Positions 56,197 to 64,000 of a DNA stretch of 64,000 bases are shown in pieces. The notes beneath the pieces are model-generated. The model was not told the origin of the DNA. It did no database searches and saw only the letters and a list, made by a program, of their open reading frames with translations. The stretch's first letter is position 1, and every line of letters begins with the position of its first letter. The position numbers and the translations under genes are program-made. The stretch comes from an uncultured Alistipes sp. (GTDB lineage: Bacteria; Bacteroidota; Bacteroidia; Bacteroidales; Rikenellaceae), in NCBI RefSeq assembly GCF_963931675.1, contig NZ_OZ007039.1, positions 2,703,806 through 2,767,805 of the forward strand, in the 5' to 3' direction.

Positions 56197-57420
56197 TCAG
56201 GCTTCGATTCTCGAATCCTTCAGACCGAGGAAGTAGAGGATTCCATCGAGCCCGATGGTTGAGATGGCCTGACGGGCCGTAGCCTTGACCTTGGGTTTTG
56301 CATGGAATGCGATTCCGAGCCCCGCAAGGTTGAGCATCGGGAGGTCGTTCGCCCCGTCGCCGACGGCCACGGACTGTTCGATGTTGATCGACTCGAACTG
56401 ACAGAGCAGGCGGAGAAGTTCCGCCTTGCGCCGTCCGTCGACGACCTCCCCGACGTATCGTCCGGTGAGTTTCCCGTTTTCGATTTCGAGCTCGTTTGCG
56501 TATACGTAGTCGAAACCGTATTTCTGGCGGAGGTAGTTCCCGAAGTAGGTGAACCCTCCGGAGAGGATTGCGGTCTTGTATCCGACACGCTTGAGGATTG
56601 TCATCATGCGTTCGAGGCCCTCGGTAATGGGGAGGTTGTGTGCGATCTCCTCCATGACGGATTCGTCGAGGCCCTTGAGGAGCGCGACGCGGCGGGTGAA
56701 GCTTTCGCGGAAGTCGATTTCTCCACGCATGGCGCTTGCGGTGATTTCGCGGACCTGATCACCGACTCCGGCTCGTTCTGCGAGTTCGTCGATGACTTCG
56801 GTTTCGATGAGCGTGGAGTCCATGTCGAAGCAGATGAGCCGGCGGCTGCGGCGGTAAATGTCATCCTTTTGGAATGAAACGTCGAGCCCGATTTCGGAGA
56901 GGTTCATGAAAGCCTCGTGCATGGTGCTTCTCTCCTGGTCGGACAGGGACCCGCGGACGGAGAGTTCGATACATGATTTTGCGGCCCGGTTGTCCTCCTT
57001 GAGGGGCATTCGGCCGGTGAGACGTTTGATAGCGTCGATATTGAGTCCGTGCTGAGTGACGACCTTGGTGACTTCGGCGATATGGCGGGCGGTAACGGTC
57101 CGTCCGAGGAGCGTAAGGATATATCTGTTTTTACCCTGTCTTCCGACCCAGTCGTTGTATTTCTCCTCGGAGATGGGCGTGAAGCGGATCATGACCCCGA
57201 GTTCCGTAGCCTTGAATAGGAGTTCCTTCATGATGTTTCCGGACTTGTCGGATGTCGTTTTGATCAGGATTCCGAGGGTGAGGGACTGGTGGATGTTCGC
57301 CTGTCCTATATCGAGGATGAATGCGTTGTATCGGGCGAGGATCTCCGTGAGAGAAGAGGTCATCCCGGGCTTGTCTTCGCCGGATATGTTTATCTGGATA
57401 ATTTCGACGTTGTTCTGCAT
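56197..57420 (-). CDS. serB: Phosphoserine phosphatase with N-terminal ACT domains
   Basis: 407 aa from ATG 57420. Two ACT-like modules (about 3-80, IIQINISGEDKPGMTSSLTE; and 95-170, ILTLLGRTVTARHIAEVTKV) precede the HAD phosphatase: nucleophile Asp in CFDMDSTLIETEVIDELAER, Ser in AILSGGFTYF, and GDGANDLPM. Final step of serine synthesis; the ACT modules suggest amino-acid feedback. Normal architecture for SerB of this type. Confidence 0.94.
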   Translation of the reverse strand: MQNNVEIIQINISGEDKPGMTSSLTEILARYNAFILDIGQANIHQSLTLGILIKTTSDKSGNIMKELLFKATELGVMIRFTPISEEKYNDWVGRQGKNRYILTLLGRTVTARHIAEVTKVVTQHGLNIDAIKRLTGRMPLKEDNRAAKSCIELSVRGSLSDQERSTMHEAFMNLSEIGLDVSFQKDDIYRRSRRLICFDMDSTLIETEVIDELAERAGVGDQVREITASAMRGEIDFRESFTRRVALLKGLDESVMEEIAHNLPITEGLERMMTILKRVGYKTAILSGGFTYFGNYLRQKYGFDYVYANELEIENGKLTGRYVGEVVDGRRKAELLRLLCQFESINIEQSVAVGDGANDLPMLNLAGLGIAFHAKPKVKATARQAISTIGLDGILYFLGLKDSRIEA

Positions 57421-57465
57421 GGTTTCTCGACGGGTGTTTTTGATGTTTTGTTTAAAAAGGATAAA

Positions 57466-57473
57466 CAAAGTTA
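57466..57473 (-). promoter_or_regulatory. -7 box of the serB promoter
   Basis: TAACTTTG on the minus strand, 45 bp before the serB ATG. Confidence 0.5.
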
Positions 57474-57495
57474 ATAAAGTTCTCTATTTTTTGGC

Positions 57496-57503
57496 TATTT
57501 TTG
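57496..57503 (+). promoter_or_regulatory. -7 box of the mscS-type gene promoter
   Basis: TATTTTTG, about 80 bp before the ATG, divergent from the serB box. Confidence 0.45.
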
Positions 57504-57584
57504 CATGATAAAATGGATTGTGGCGAGTCAAAAAATGCGAATTCGGAGGCATTTTTGCAGGGCCATCCTTAAACGACAAGAATT

Positions 57585-58499
57585 ATGTGGACACTATTTG
57601 CCGCCGATGCTCCCGCAGCTCCGCTCATGCTTCCCGACAGCGTGCAGAAGGCGAACTTCGCCGAAGCGGTCAACCGCCTGATGAATCTGAATTTCGGAGA
57701 GATTCTCCACAATCTGCTGTCGGAGTCGCTGTGGATTGTCGTCAAGATCGTGATAGCCCTGGTCATCTACTACCTTGGGCGATGGATCCTGCGTCGTCTG
57801 ATCCGGCTGCTGGACGTAGCGATGGAGCGCCGGAACGTGGACCAGTCGTTGCGGACCTTTTCGCGGAGTTCGGTACGAGCGGTATTCATGCTGCTGCTGC
57901 TCCTGATCGTGGTATCGACGCTGGGCGTGAACGTGACGTCGCTGATTGCGGTTGCCTCGGCTGCGACGCTGGCCATCGGTATGGCGTTGAGCGGCACGGC
58001 TCAGAACTTTGCGGGCGGGGTTATGATCCTTCTGATGAAGCCCTACCGGGTCGGGGACTATATTTCGGCGCAGGGACAGTCGGGCACGGTGCGCGAGATC
58101 AAGCTCTTCTCGACGGTGATCACGACGACGGACAACCAGACCATCTATATCCCGAACAACTCGATCGCGACGGCGATCATCGACAACTATTCGACTGCGG
58201 AACTCCGGCGTGTGGACTGGACGATCGGGATCTCCTACGGCGACGACGTGGATACGGCGCGGGCGGCAGTTCTGGGGATGCTGAAGGGCGATCCCCGGAT
58301 CCTTCCGGACCCGGCACCTGAGGTGTGGGTTGCGGCGCTGGCGGACAGTTCGGTGAACCTGACGGTTCGGGTATGGACACGGAACGAGGATTACTGGAAC
58401 GTCCTTTTCGAATATAACGAACGCTACTACAAGGAGCTTCCGAAGGCGGGGATCAACTTCCCGTTCCCGCAGATGGACGTTCACGTGAAAAACGATTAA
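57585..58499 (+). CDS. MscS-family small-conductance mechanosensitive channel
   Basis: 304 aa. Three N-terminal membrane helices (about 45-65, 95-117, 120-145). The third is the pore helix with the Ala/Gly pattern SLIAVASAATLAIGMALSGT then AQNFAGGVMILLMKPYRVGD. The beta domain (GTVREIKLFSTVITTTDNQT, IYIPNNSIAT) and C-terminal alpha/beta part follow. Releases osmolytes on hypo-osmotic shock. Confidence 0.92.
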   Translation: MWTLFAADAPAAPLMLPDSVQKANFAEAVNRLMNLNFGEILHNLLSESLWIVVKIVIALVIYYLGRWILRRLIRLLDVAMERRNVDQSLRTFSRSSVRAVFMLLLLLIVVSTLGVNVTSLIAVASAATLAIGMALSGTAQNFAGGVMILLMKPYRVGDYISAQGQSGTVREIKLFSTVITTTDNQTIYIPNNSIATAIIDNYSTAELRRVDWTIGISYGDDVDTARAAVLGMLKGDPRILPDPAPEVWVAALADSSVNLTVRVWTRNEDYWNVLFEYNERYYKELPKAGINFPFPQMDVHVKND

Positions 58500-58554
58500 C
58501 GGAGGGCCAGCCCCTCGGGACAAATAAGCTGTCGAACCAAATCAAGAAGAGACT

Positions 58555-58977
58555 ATGGAACTGAAAGAGATTCTGGCCATTTCGGGCCAACCCGGTTTGT
58601 ATAAATACGTAGCGCAGTCGACGCGGGGAGTGATTGTTGAGTCGCTGTTGGACGGGCGTCGGATGAACGCCTCGTCGAATGCCCGTGTGAGTGCGCTGTC
58701 TGAGATTTCGATGTTCACCGAGGGGGATGACATTGCGCTGGCGGATGTCTTCACGCGGATCTACGCACATACGGGCGGGCAGCCGGCCATCGATCCGAAG
58801 TCGAGCCCCGAGGCGTTGAAGGCGGCCTTTGCGGAGGTTCTTCCGGAGTACGACCGGGACCGGGTTCATGTTTCGGACATCAAGAAATGCTTCTCGTGGT
58901 ATAACCTGCTGGTGAGCGTGGGCTTCACGGAGTTCAAGCTTCCGGGCGAGGATGCTGCCGCTGGGGAGGAGAAATAA
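58555..58977 (+). CDS. DUF5606 protein
   Basis: 140 aa, soluble. ILAISGQPGLYKYVAQSTRG then VIVESL at the N-terminus and VHVSDIKKCFSWYNLLVSVG near the C-terminus are typical of this Bacteroidota family of unknown function. Ends in an Ala/Glu tail. Between mscS and mgsA with 17-55 bp gaps, so probably in one transcript. Confidence 0.85.
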   Translation: MELKEILAISGQPGLYKYVAQSTRGVIVESLLDGRRMNASSNARVSALSEISMFTEGDDIALADVFTRIYAHTGGQPAIDPKSSPEALKAAFAEVLPEYDRDRVHVSDIKKCFSWYNLLVSVGFTEFKLPGEDAAAGEEK

Positions 58978-58994
58978 CCTTATTTTTTAAACGT

Positions 58995-59486
58995 ATGGAA
59001 AGTCGGATGAAACGGGTTCTGGCGCTGGTTGCCCACGATAACATGAAGCGCGACCTGGCGGAGTGGGTGGACTGGAACAGCGACAAGCTGGGACGCCACC
59101 ATCTGGTGTGTACGGGAACGACGGGCAAGATGGTTGAGAAGACGCTTCGCGCTCACCATGCGGAGCACGAGGCCGCGGATGGCACGGCTCCCGAGTTGGA
59201 GATCACGCTGCTGAAATCGGGTCCGTTGGGTGGTGACCAGCAGTTGGGGTCGATGATTGCCGACGGGAAGATCCATGCGCTGATCTTCTTCTGGGATCCG
59301 ATGTCGGCGCAGCCGCACGATGTGGATGTGAAGGCTTTGCTTCGTCTGGCGACGCTTTACAACGTTCCGACGGCCGTCAACCGTTCTTCGGCGGACTTTC
59401 TGATCTCGTCGCCGCTGTTCGAGGACGACGACTACCGGCCGGAGGTGAAGGACTACAAGGCCTACATCGAACGGGTGCTGCAATAG
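58995..59486 (+). CDS. mgsA: Methylglyoxal synthase
   Basis: 163 aa. Converts dihydroxyacetone phosphate to methylglyoxal and phosphate. VLALVAHDNMKRDL near the start, the catalytic-Asp loop SGPLGGDQQLGSMIADG, and FFWDPMSAQPHDVDVKALLR are diagnostic. ATG at 58995 or at 59007 (MKRVLALVAHD). Followed by a strong terminator. Confidence 0.95.
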   Translation: MESRMKRVLALVAHDNMKRDLAEWVDWNSDKLGRHHLVCTGTTGKMVEKTLRAHHAEHEAADGTAPELEITLLKSGPLGGDQQLGSMIADGKIHALIFFWDPMSAQPHDVDVKALLRLATLYNVPTAVNRSSADFLISSPLFEDDDYRPEVKDYKAYIERVLQ

Positions 59487-59555
59487 GGCAGGCGCGGGGC
59501 GGGAATCTGCCGCCATGCGAGCGTGTGCCGTCACGCGAGAGCCTGCCGCCATAAT

Positions 59556-59597
59556 CGAAGGGCCGTTTCCCGGAAGGAGAAACGGCCCTTCGTTTTT
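59556..59597 (+). terminator. Terminator after mgsA
   Basis: CGAAGGGCCGTTTC / GAAACGGCCCTTCG perfect 14-bp stem and five T. Confidence 0.88.
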
Positions 59598-59678
59598 CCG
59601 GTTTCCGGAGAGGGGGAGGGACGGTTTTTCGGTTGTTTTGTGCCGCCTTCGGACCGAGACCGGGGCTTTTCCCCGGGG

Positions 59679-60701
59679 TCAGAGATCGTGGGAGAGGGGA
59701 GCCGGGACGACCCCCGAGAGGTCGTATCCGCCCCAGCGTTCGGCAACGTAGTCGAGCGTGGCGGAGAGTTCGTCGACGTCGAGCGACGTGACGAGCCTGA
59801 GCCGTGTGGGCTTGAAGTCCGGGAGTCCCTTGAAGTAGGTGGTGAGATGGCGCCTCATTTCGAGAATCCCGACATGGGGGCCCTTGATTTCGAGTGATTT
59901 GCGGAGGTGTTCCTTGGCGATGGCGACGCGTTCCGTGACCGACGGCTGCGGCAGGACCTCGCCCGTAGCGAGGAAATGCTTGATTTCGCGGAAAATCCAG
60001 GGACGTCCGTAGGTGGCGCGGCCGATCATCACGCCGTCGACGCCGTAGCGGTCGAACATCTCGCGGGCCTTGGGACCCGAATCGACATCTCCGTTCCCGA
60101 TGATGGGGATGCGGATGGCGGGGTTGTTCTTGACGGCGCCGATGAGGGTCCAGTCGGCCTCTCCGCGGTACATCTGGGCGCGGGTTCGCCCGTGAATGGT
60201 GAGTGCTGCGATCCCGACGTCCTGGAGGCGGAGGGCGATCTCCTCGATGTTTTTCGAGTCGTTGTCCCATCCGAGGCGGGTTTTGACCGTGACGGGTGTG
60301 TGGACGGCCCGGACGATCTGTCGGGTCATTTCGACCATGAGATCGGGGTTGCGCATCATGCCGGAACCGGCTCCGCGCCCGGCGATCTTCTTGACGGGGC
60401 ATCCGAAATTGATGTCGATGATATCGGGTCCGGCGGCTTCGGCCATGCGTGCGGCCTCGACCATGGGCTCGATCAGATGGCCGTATATCTGAATGCCGAC
60501 GGGGCGTTCTGCGTCGTCGATTTCGAGTTTTTTGAGCGACTTGGCAGCGTCGCGGATCAGTCCGTCCGAAGAGATGAATTCGGTGTAGACGACATCGGCC
60601 CCGAAGCGTTTGCACATGTACCGGAACGAGGGGTCGGTGACATCCTCCATGGGAGCAAGCAGCAGGGGCCGTTCTCCGAGGTCTATGTCGGCTATCTTCA
60701 T
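59679..60701 (-). CDS. dusB: tRNA-dihydrouridine synthase (DusB type)
   Basis: 340 aa. FMN enzyme reducing uridines in tRNA. LLLAPMEDVTDPSFRYMCKR, the catalytic Cys in INFGCPVKKIAGRGAGSGMM, TVKTRLGWDND, LTIHGRTRAQMYRGEADW and MIGRATYGRPWIF are all present. Its start overlaps the stop of the upstream CorC-like gene by 4 bp, so the two are translationally coupled. Confidence 0.93.
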   Translation of the reverse strand: MKIADIDLGERPLLLAPMEDVTDPSFRYMCKRFGADVVYTEFISSDGLIRDAAKSLKKLEIDDAERPVGIQIYGHLIEPMVEAARMAEAAGPDIIDINFGCPVKKIAGRGAGSGMMRNPDLMVEMTRQIVRAVHTPVTVKTRLGWDNDSKNIEEIALRLQDVGIAALTIHGRTRAQMYRGEADWTLIGAVKNNPAIRIPIIGNGDVDSGPKAREMFDRYGVDGVMIGRATYGRPWIFREIKHFLATGEVLPQPSVTERVAIAKEHLRKSLEIKGPHVGILEMRRHLTTYFKGLPDFKPTRLRLVTSLDVDELSATLDYVAERWGGYDLSGVVPAPLSHDL

Positions 60702-61990
60702 GCTTCTTTATCTTCTTCGGAGGGGACGGGTTTGAAGGCGACGAGGATTTTGTCGATGCGTGCACCGTCCATGTCGACGATTTCGAACGAGAATGCGTTC
60801 CATTCGATTTTTTCGCCTGTTTCGGGGATATGCCCGAGCAGGTCGAGGATCAGTCCGCTGACGGTGTTGTAGGCATTGGCGGGGAAGTCGTCCTCGACGC
60901 CGAATGCGGCGAGGAAGTCATAGAACGGGCACTGCCCGTCGACGAGCGCGCTTCCGTCGTCCCGTCGGACAATATCGGGCTCTTCGCGGGGGTCCGGGAG
61001 TTCGCCGACGAGGGCTTCGAAAATATCCTTCAGGGTGATGATCCCTCGCGTGACGCCGAATTCGTCGCAGATGATTCCGTATCCGAGTTGTTCGTTGCGG
61101 AGTTGTTCGAGGGCGTTGTAGACTTCGAACTCCTCGTGGAAGAACTTCCCGGGGGTAATCAGTTTGCGTATATCGAAACCGGGGTCGGTGAGATGGAGGA
61201 AGAGGTCCTTGAGATAGACCACGCCGAGGATTTTGTCGAGGCTTCCGTCGCCGACGGGATAGCGGTTGTGCGGCGCCTGTGCGACGATTTCGTGAATCTG
61301 TTCGGGGGTCATCGAGACGTCGATCCATGCGATTTCGCTGCGGTGGGTCATGATCGACTCGACGGTACGGTCCCCGAGCGAGAATACGCGTCCGACGATT
61401 TGCTGTTCGACCTCCTGGACTTCGCCGTCCTCGGCCCCCTCCTGGATGATGGAGCGGATTTCGGCCTCGGTGACCTTGCTTTCGGCCTCTTGAATTCCCA
61501 GCAGGCGGGTCATGGCGGCGGTGCTTTTTGCGAGGAGCCAGACGAAGGGCGAAGCGATTGCGGCGAGGAATCCCATGGGTCGGGCGACGATCTTTGCGGC
61601 GCGTTCGGCGGCATTCATGCCGATCCGTTTGGGAACGAGTTCTCCGAAGATGATGGTCAGATAGGTGACGATGATGACGATGGCGACCTGGGCGATGACG
61701 GTTGCGGTCCGGATGGGGATGCCGAGTGCGGCGAGTTGCGTACCGAACTTGGCGGCGAGGGTATCGCCGGAGTAGATACCGGTAAGGATTCCGATCAGGG
61801 TGATTCCGATCTGAATGGTGGAGAGGAATCGGTCGGGGTCTTTCGTGAGTTTGAGTGCTTTTCGGGCACCTTTGCTTCCCTGTCGGGCCTGCATTTCGAG
61901 GTTTGACTTCCGGGCGGAGACGAGTGCCATTTCGGACATGGCGAAGATTCCGTTGAGGAGGATCAGGATGACGATGATGAGAATTTCCAT
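60698..61990 (-). CDS. HlyC/CorC-family membrane protein (CNNM-CBS-CorC_HlyC)
   Basis: 430 aa from the ATG at 61990. Membrane domain (CNNM/DUF21) in the first 190 residues (ILIIVILILLNGIFAMSEMA, IFGELVPKRIGMNAAERAAK), a CBS pair (about 205-325, VESIMTHRSEIAWIDVSMTP, ILGVVYLKDLFLHLTD) and a C-terminal CorC_HlyC domain (DFPANAYNTVSGLILDLLGH). Members of this family have been linked to Mg2+/Co2+ efflux; the name 'hemolysin' is historical. The frame is open further upstream, but that part crosses the promoter. Confidence 0.92.
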   Translation of the reverse strand: MEILIIVILILLNGIFAMSEMALVSARKSNLEMQARQGSKGARKALKLTKDPDRFLSTIQIGITLIGILTGIYSGDTLAAKFGTQLAALGIPIRTATVIAQVAIVIIVTYLTIIFGELVPKRIGMNAAERAAKIVARPMGFLAAIASPFVWLLAKSTAAMTRLLGIQEAESKVTEAEIRSIIQEGAEDGEVQEVEQQIVGRVFSLGDRTVESIMTHRSEIAWIDVSMTPEQIHEIVAQAPHNRYPVGDGSLDKILGVVYLKDLFLHLTDPGFDIRKLITPGKFFHEEFEVYNALEQLRNEQLGYGIICDEFGVTRGIITLKDIFEALVGELPDPREEPDIVRRDDGSALVDGQCPFYDFLAAFGVEDDFPANAYNTVSGLILDLLGHIPETGEKIEWNAFSFEIVDMDGARIDKILVAFKPVPSEEDKEA

Positions 61991-62015
61991 GCGTAGGTGG
62001 GGGTATTTCGGGGTA

Positions 62016-62047
62016 CAAAGATAATGCAAGTCGGGAGAAAAGCCAAA
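62016..62047 (-). promoter_or_regulatory. Promoter of the corC-like / dusB operon
   Basis: Minus strand: TTTG at 62047-62044 and TATCTTTG at 62023-62016, spacing 20 bp, 25 bp before the ATG. Confidence 0.7.
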
Positions 62048-62064
62048 AGAAAAGGTCCGGGAGG

Positions 62065-62094
62065 TTGGTAATTCGTTGAAAAGCGTTAAATTTG
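62065..62094 (+). promoter_or_regulatory. Promoter of argS
   Basis: TTG at 62065-62067 and TAAATTTG at 62087-62094, 19 bp apart, 20 bp before the argS ATG; divergent from the preceding promoter. Confidence 0.6.
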
Positions 62095-62114
62095 CGGACA
62101 AAAATCAAACGGAC

Positions 62115-63902
62115 ATGAATATCGAGAATTATATTTCGGAAGCGGTTCGCGGTTCGGTCGAGTCGCTTTACGGTCCGCTCGGGGACGAGCAGTTGCAGAT
62201 TCAGAAGACGCGTCGGGAGTTCGAGGGCGACTATACGCTGGTCACGTTTCCGCTGTTGCGCCGGAGCCGGAAGTCTCCGGAGGCCACGGCGACGGAGATC
62301 GGGGAGTACCTGACGGCGCATGTTCCGGAGATCGGGTCCTATAACGTGATCAAGGGTTTTCTGAACTTGTCGTTGAATCCCGCGTTCTGGGGGTCCCGTT
62401 TTTCGGAACTGGCCGCCGACGAGCATTACGGGGAGGCTCCGGCAACGGGCCGGACGGTGATGATCGAGTATTCCTCCCCGAACACGAACAAGCCTTTGCA
62501 CCTGGGCCATATCCGCAACAACCTGCTGGGCTACTCGGTCGCGCAGATCCTGCAGGCGAACGGCCACCGGGTGATCAAGGCGAACCTGGTGAACGACCGT
62601 GGGATCCACATCTGCAAGTCGATGCTGGCGTGGAAGCTCTACGGCGGGGGTGAGACCCCCGAATCGTCGGGCATGAAGGGCGATCACCTCGTGGGCAAAT
62701 ACTACGTGGAGTTCGACAAGCACTACAAGGCGCAGGTCAAGGAGCTGATGGCCGCGGGGCAGTCGGAGGAGGAGGCGAAGAAGAACGCCCCGATCATGCG
62801 CGAGGCGCAGGAGATGCTGCGGCGGTGGGAGGCGAAGGACCCGGAGGTCTACTCGCTGTGGGAGACGATGAACGGCTGGGTCTACGCGGGTTTCGACGTG
62901 ACGTACAAGGCGCTGGGCGTGGACTTCGACAAGGTCTACTACGAGTCGCAGACCTACCTGCTGGGCAAGTCGCTCGTGGAGGAGGGCTTGAAGAAGGGGG
63001 TCTTCTATCGGCGTCCGGACAACTCGGTGTGGATCGACCTGACGGGCGACGGCCTGGACGAGAAGCTGCTGTTGCGCGGCGACGGGACGTCGGTCTACAT
63101 GACGCAGGACCTGGGTACGGCCTACCGCCGCTTCGAGGACAACAAACTCGACGACATGATCTACGTCGTGGGCAACGAGCAGAACTACCATTTCCAGGTG
63201 CTGAAACTCGTGCTGAAGAAACTGGGCTATGCCGAGTGGAGCGACCACATCACGCACCTGTCATACGGTATGGTGGAGCTTCCGGAGGGTAAGATGAAGT
63301 CGCGCGAGGGCACGGTGGTGGATGCCGACGATCTGATCGCCGCCATGGTGCAGACGGCGCGGGAGATGTCTGCCGAGCTGGGCAAGCTGGACGGCTGTAC
63401 GGAGGCGGAGGCCGATGCTGTTTCGACGATGGTCGGACTGGGCGCGCTGAAATACTTCATATTGAAGGTGGACCCGAAGAAGACGATGCTGTTCGACCCG
63501 CGCGAATCGATCGACTTCAACGGCAATACGGGCCCGTTCATCCAGTATACGCACGCGCGAATCTGCTCGGTGCTTCGGAAGGCCGCGGAGAGCGGGGTTG
63601 AGGCGGCGAAGGGGATTGGCGCGGATATTCCGCTGCTTGCGGAGGAGATCGACCTGATCAAGCAGTTGACGGAGTACCCGGCGACGGTGAAGGCGGCGGG
63701 CGACAACTTTGCTCCTTCGATCATCGGGGCCTATGTCTACGACCTTGCGAAGCAGTTCAACGGCTACTACCACGACCATTCGATCCTGCGGGAGGAGAAT
63801 GAGGCGGTTCGGTCGATGCGGCTGGCCCTGGCGCAGCAGGTTGCGCGTGTGATCCGCAAGGGCATGTCGCTGCTGGGCATCGAGGTCCCGGAGCGGATGT
63901 AG
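62115..63902 (+). CDS. argS: Arginyl-tRNA synthetase
   Basis: 595 aa, complete. N-terminal Arg-specific domain (FEGDYTLVTFPLLRRSRKSP), class I HIGH motif as HLGHIRNN in YSSPNTNKPLHLGHIRNN, substrate loop NDRGIHICKSMLAW, KMSKS-like GKMKSREGTVVDADD, and the DALR anticodon-binding domain at the end (IGAYVYDLAKQFNGYYHDHS). The start at 62115 follows the promoter closely; an in-frame ATG at 62076 is upstream of the -7 box. Confidence 0.96.
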   Translation: MNIENYISEAVRGSVESLYGPLGDEQLQIQKTRREFEGDYTLVTFPLLRRSRKSPEATATEIGEYLTAHVPEIGSYNVIKGFLNLSLNPAFWGSRFSELAADEHYGEAPATGRTVMIEYSSPNTNKPLHLGHIRNNLLGYSVAQILQANGHRVIKANLVNDRGIHICKSMLAWKLYGGGETPESSGMKGDHLVGKYYVEFDKHYKAQVKELMAAGQSEEEAKKNAPIMREAQEMLRRWEAKDPEVYSLWETMNGWVYAGFDVTYKALGVDFDKVYYESQTYLLGKSLVEEGLKKGVFYRRPDNSVWIDLTGDGLDEKLLLRGDGTSVYMTQDLGTAYRRFEDNKLDDMIYVVGNEQNYHFQVLKLVLKKLGYAEWSDHITHLSYGMVELPEGKMKSREGTVVDADDLIAAMVQTAREMSAELGKLDGCTEAEADAVSTMVGLGALKYFILKVDPKKTMLFDPRESIDFNGNTGPFIQYTHARICSVLRKAAESGVEAAKGIGADIPLLAEEIDLIKQLTEYPATVKAAGDNFAPSIIGAYVYDLAKQFNGYYHDHSILREENEAVRSMRLALAQQVARVIRKGMSLLGIEVPERM

Positions 63903-63944
63903 AGCGACACAGGAAGGGCGCAGATGTTCTGCGAACTGCCCGAT

Positions 63945-63989
63945 ACGGAAAGCGGAGACTCCTATAGGAGGCTCCGCTTTCCGTTTTTA
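63945..63989 (+). terminator. Terminator after argS
   Basis: ACGGAAAGCGGAG / CTCCGCTTTCCGT stem with an inner AGGAG/CTCCT pairing, then five T. Confidence 0.85.
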
Positions 63990-64000
63990 TTGGATATGCA

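Noticed and set aside
59487..59678. Small genes between mgsA and dusB
   Set aside because: The frames here only cover the terminator hairpin and GC-rich spacer; no start context or conserved sequence.
61991..62101. N-terminal extension of the CorC-like protein
   Set aside because: It crosses the gene's own -7 and -33 boxes and part of the argS promoter.

Overview
The window looks like a chromosomal segment of a GC-rich member of the Bacteroidales (Bacteroidota), most like Alistipes / Rikenellaceae. The reasons are Bacteroidota-type promoters (TTTG or TTG at -33, TAnnTTTG at -7) in front of many genes, a Na+-NQR operon beside a membrane pyrophosphatase, and Bacteroidota-typical families (DUF5689, DUF4251, DUF5606, DUF2795, fimbrillin-like lipoproteins, MobV relaxase). 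The genus is an inference.

Layout. (1) 1-9050, core energy metabolism: the end of nqrB, then nqrC-nqrD-nqrE-nqrF, a K+-type membrane pyrophosphatase, a HAD phosphatase, a biotin-dependent pyruvate carboxylase B / oxaloacetate decarboxylase alpha protein, and a tRNA-Met(CAT) on the minus strand. (2) 9051-32789, an accessory region that I read as tandem integrative islands stacked at the 3' end of a small DUF2795 gene (32767-32988, minus). Three related junctions lie in direct orientation: A (about 9257-9407), B (20235-20394) and C (32621-32789). Each carries a CAAACAAACC motif, a terminator hairpin, and a TCCTCGTTGAAGA-like core that encodes the last codons of the DUF2795 gene. Junctions A and B also share the same left-arm motif (TTGATTATCA) just beyond the core. 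Left of A is only an integrase scrap fused directly to the 5' end of the tRNA. Between A and B is an 11-kb island without an integrase, holding a TetR regulator and a tightly packed ten-gene operon: a membrane protein, two lipoproteins, two ankyrin proteins, two DUF1266 proteins and four proteins I do not recognise. Between B and C is a 12.4-kb mobilizable element with integrase, HTH protein and MobV relaxase, plus cargo that includes a fimbrillin-like lipoprotein and an IdeS/Mac-like cysteine protease. The protease gene is split in its signal peptide by an IS4-family insertion. (3) 32990-64000, ordinary chromosome: a methyltransferase and a CvfB-like S1 protein, an omega-amidase, uvrA, ispF, pepD, two outer-membrane beta-barrels, alanine dehydrogenase, the leucine operon leuA-leuC-leuD-(second IPMS/citramalate synthase)-leuB, obgE, two DUF5689 lipoproteins, serB, an MscS channel, mgsA, dusB, a CorC/HlyC-type membrane protein and argS.

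How it works together. The first block is sodium/proton bioenergetics: NADH oxidation by NQR, PPi-driven ion pumping and carboxylate metabolism. The right half is housekeeping and amino-acid metabolism. The part most likely to hold something undescribed is the TetR-controlled DUF1266/ankyrin/lipoprotein operon on the integrase-less island. Its proteins are split between envelope (two lipoproteins and three membrane-anchored proteins) and cytoplasm (ankyrin, TPR-like and propeller-like proteins). No toxin, nuclease or transporter signature is recognisable in it, so its function is open.
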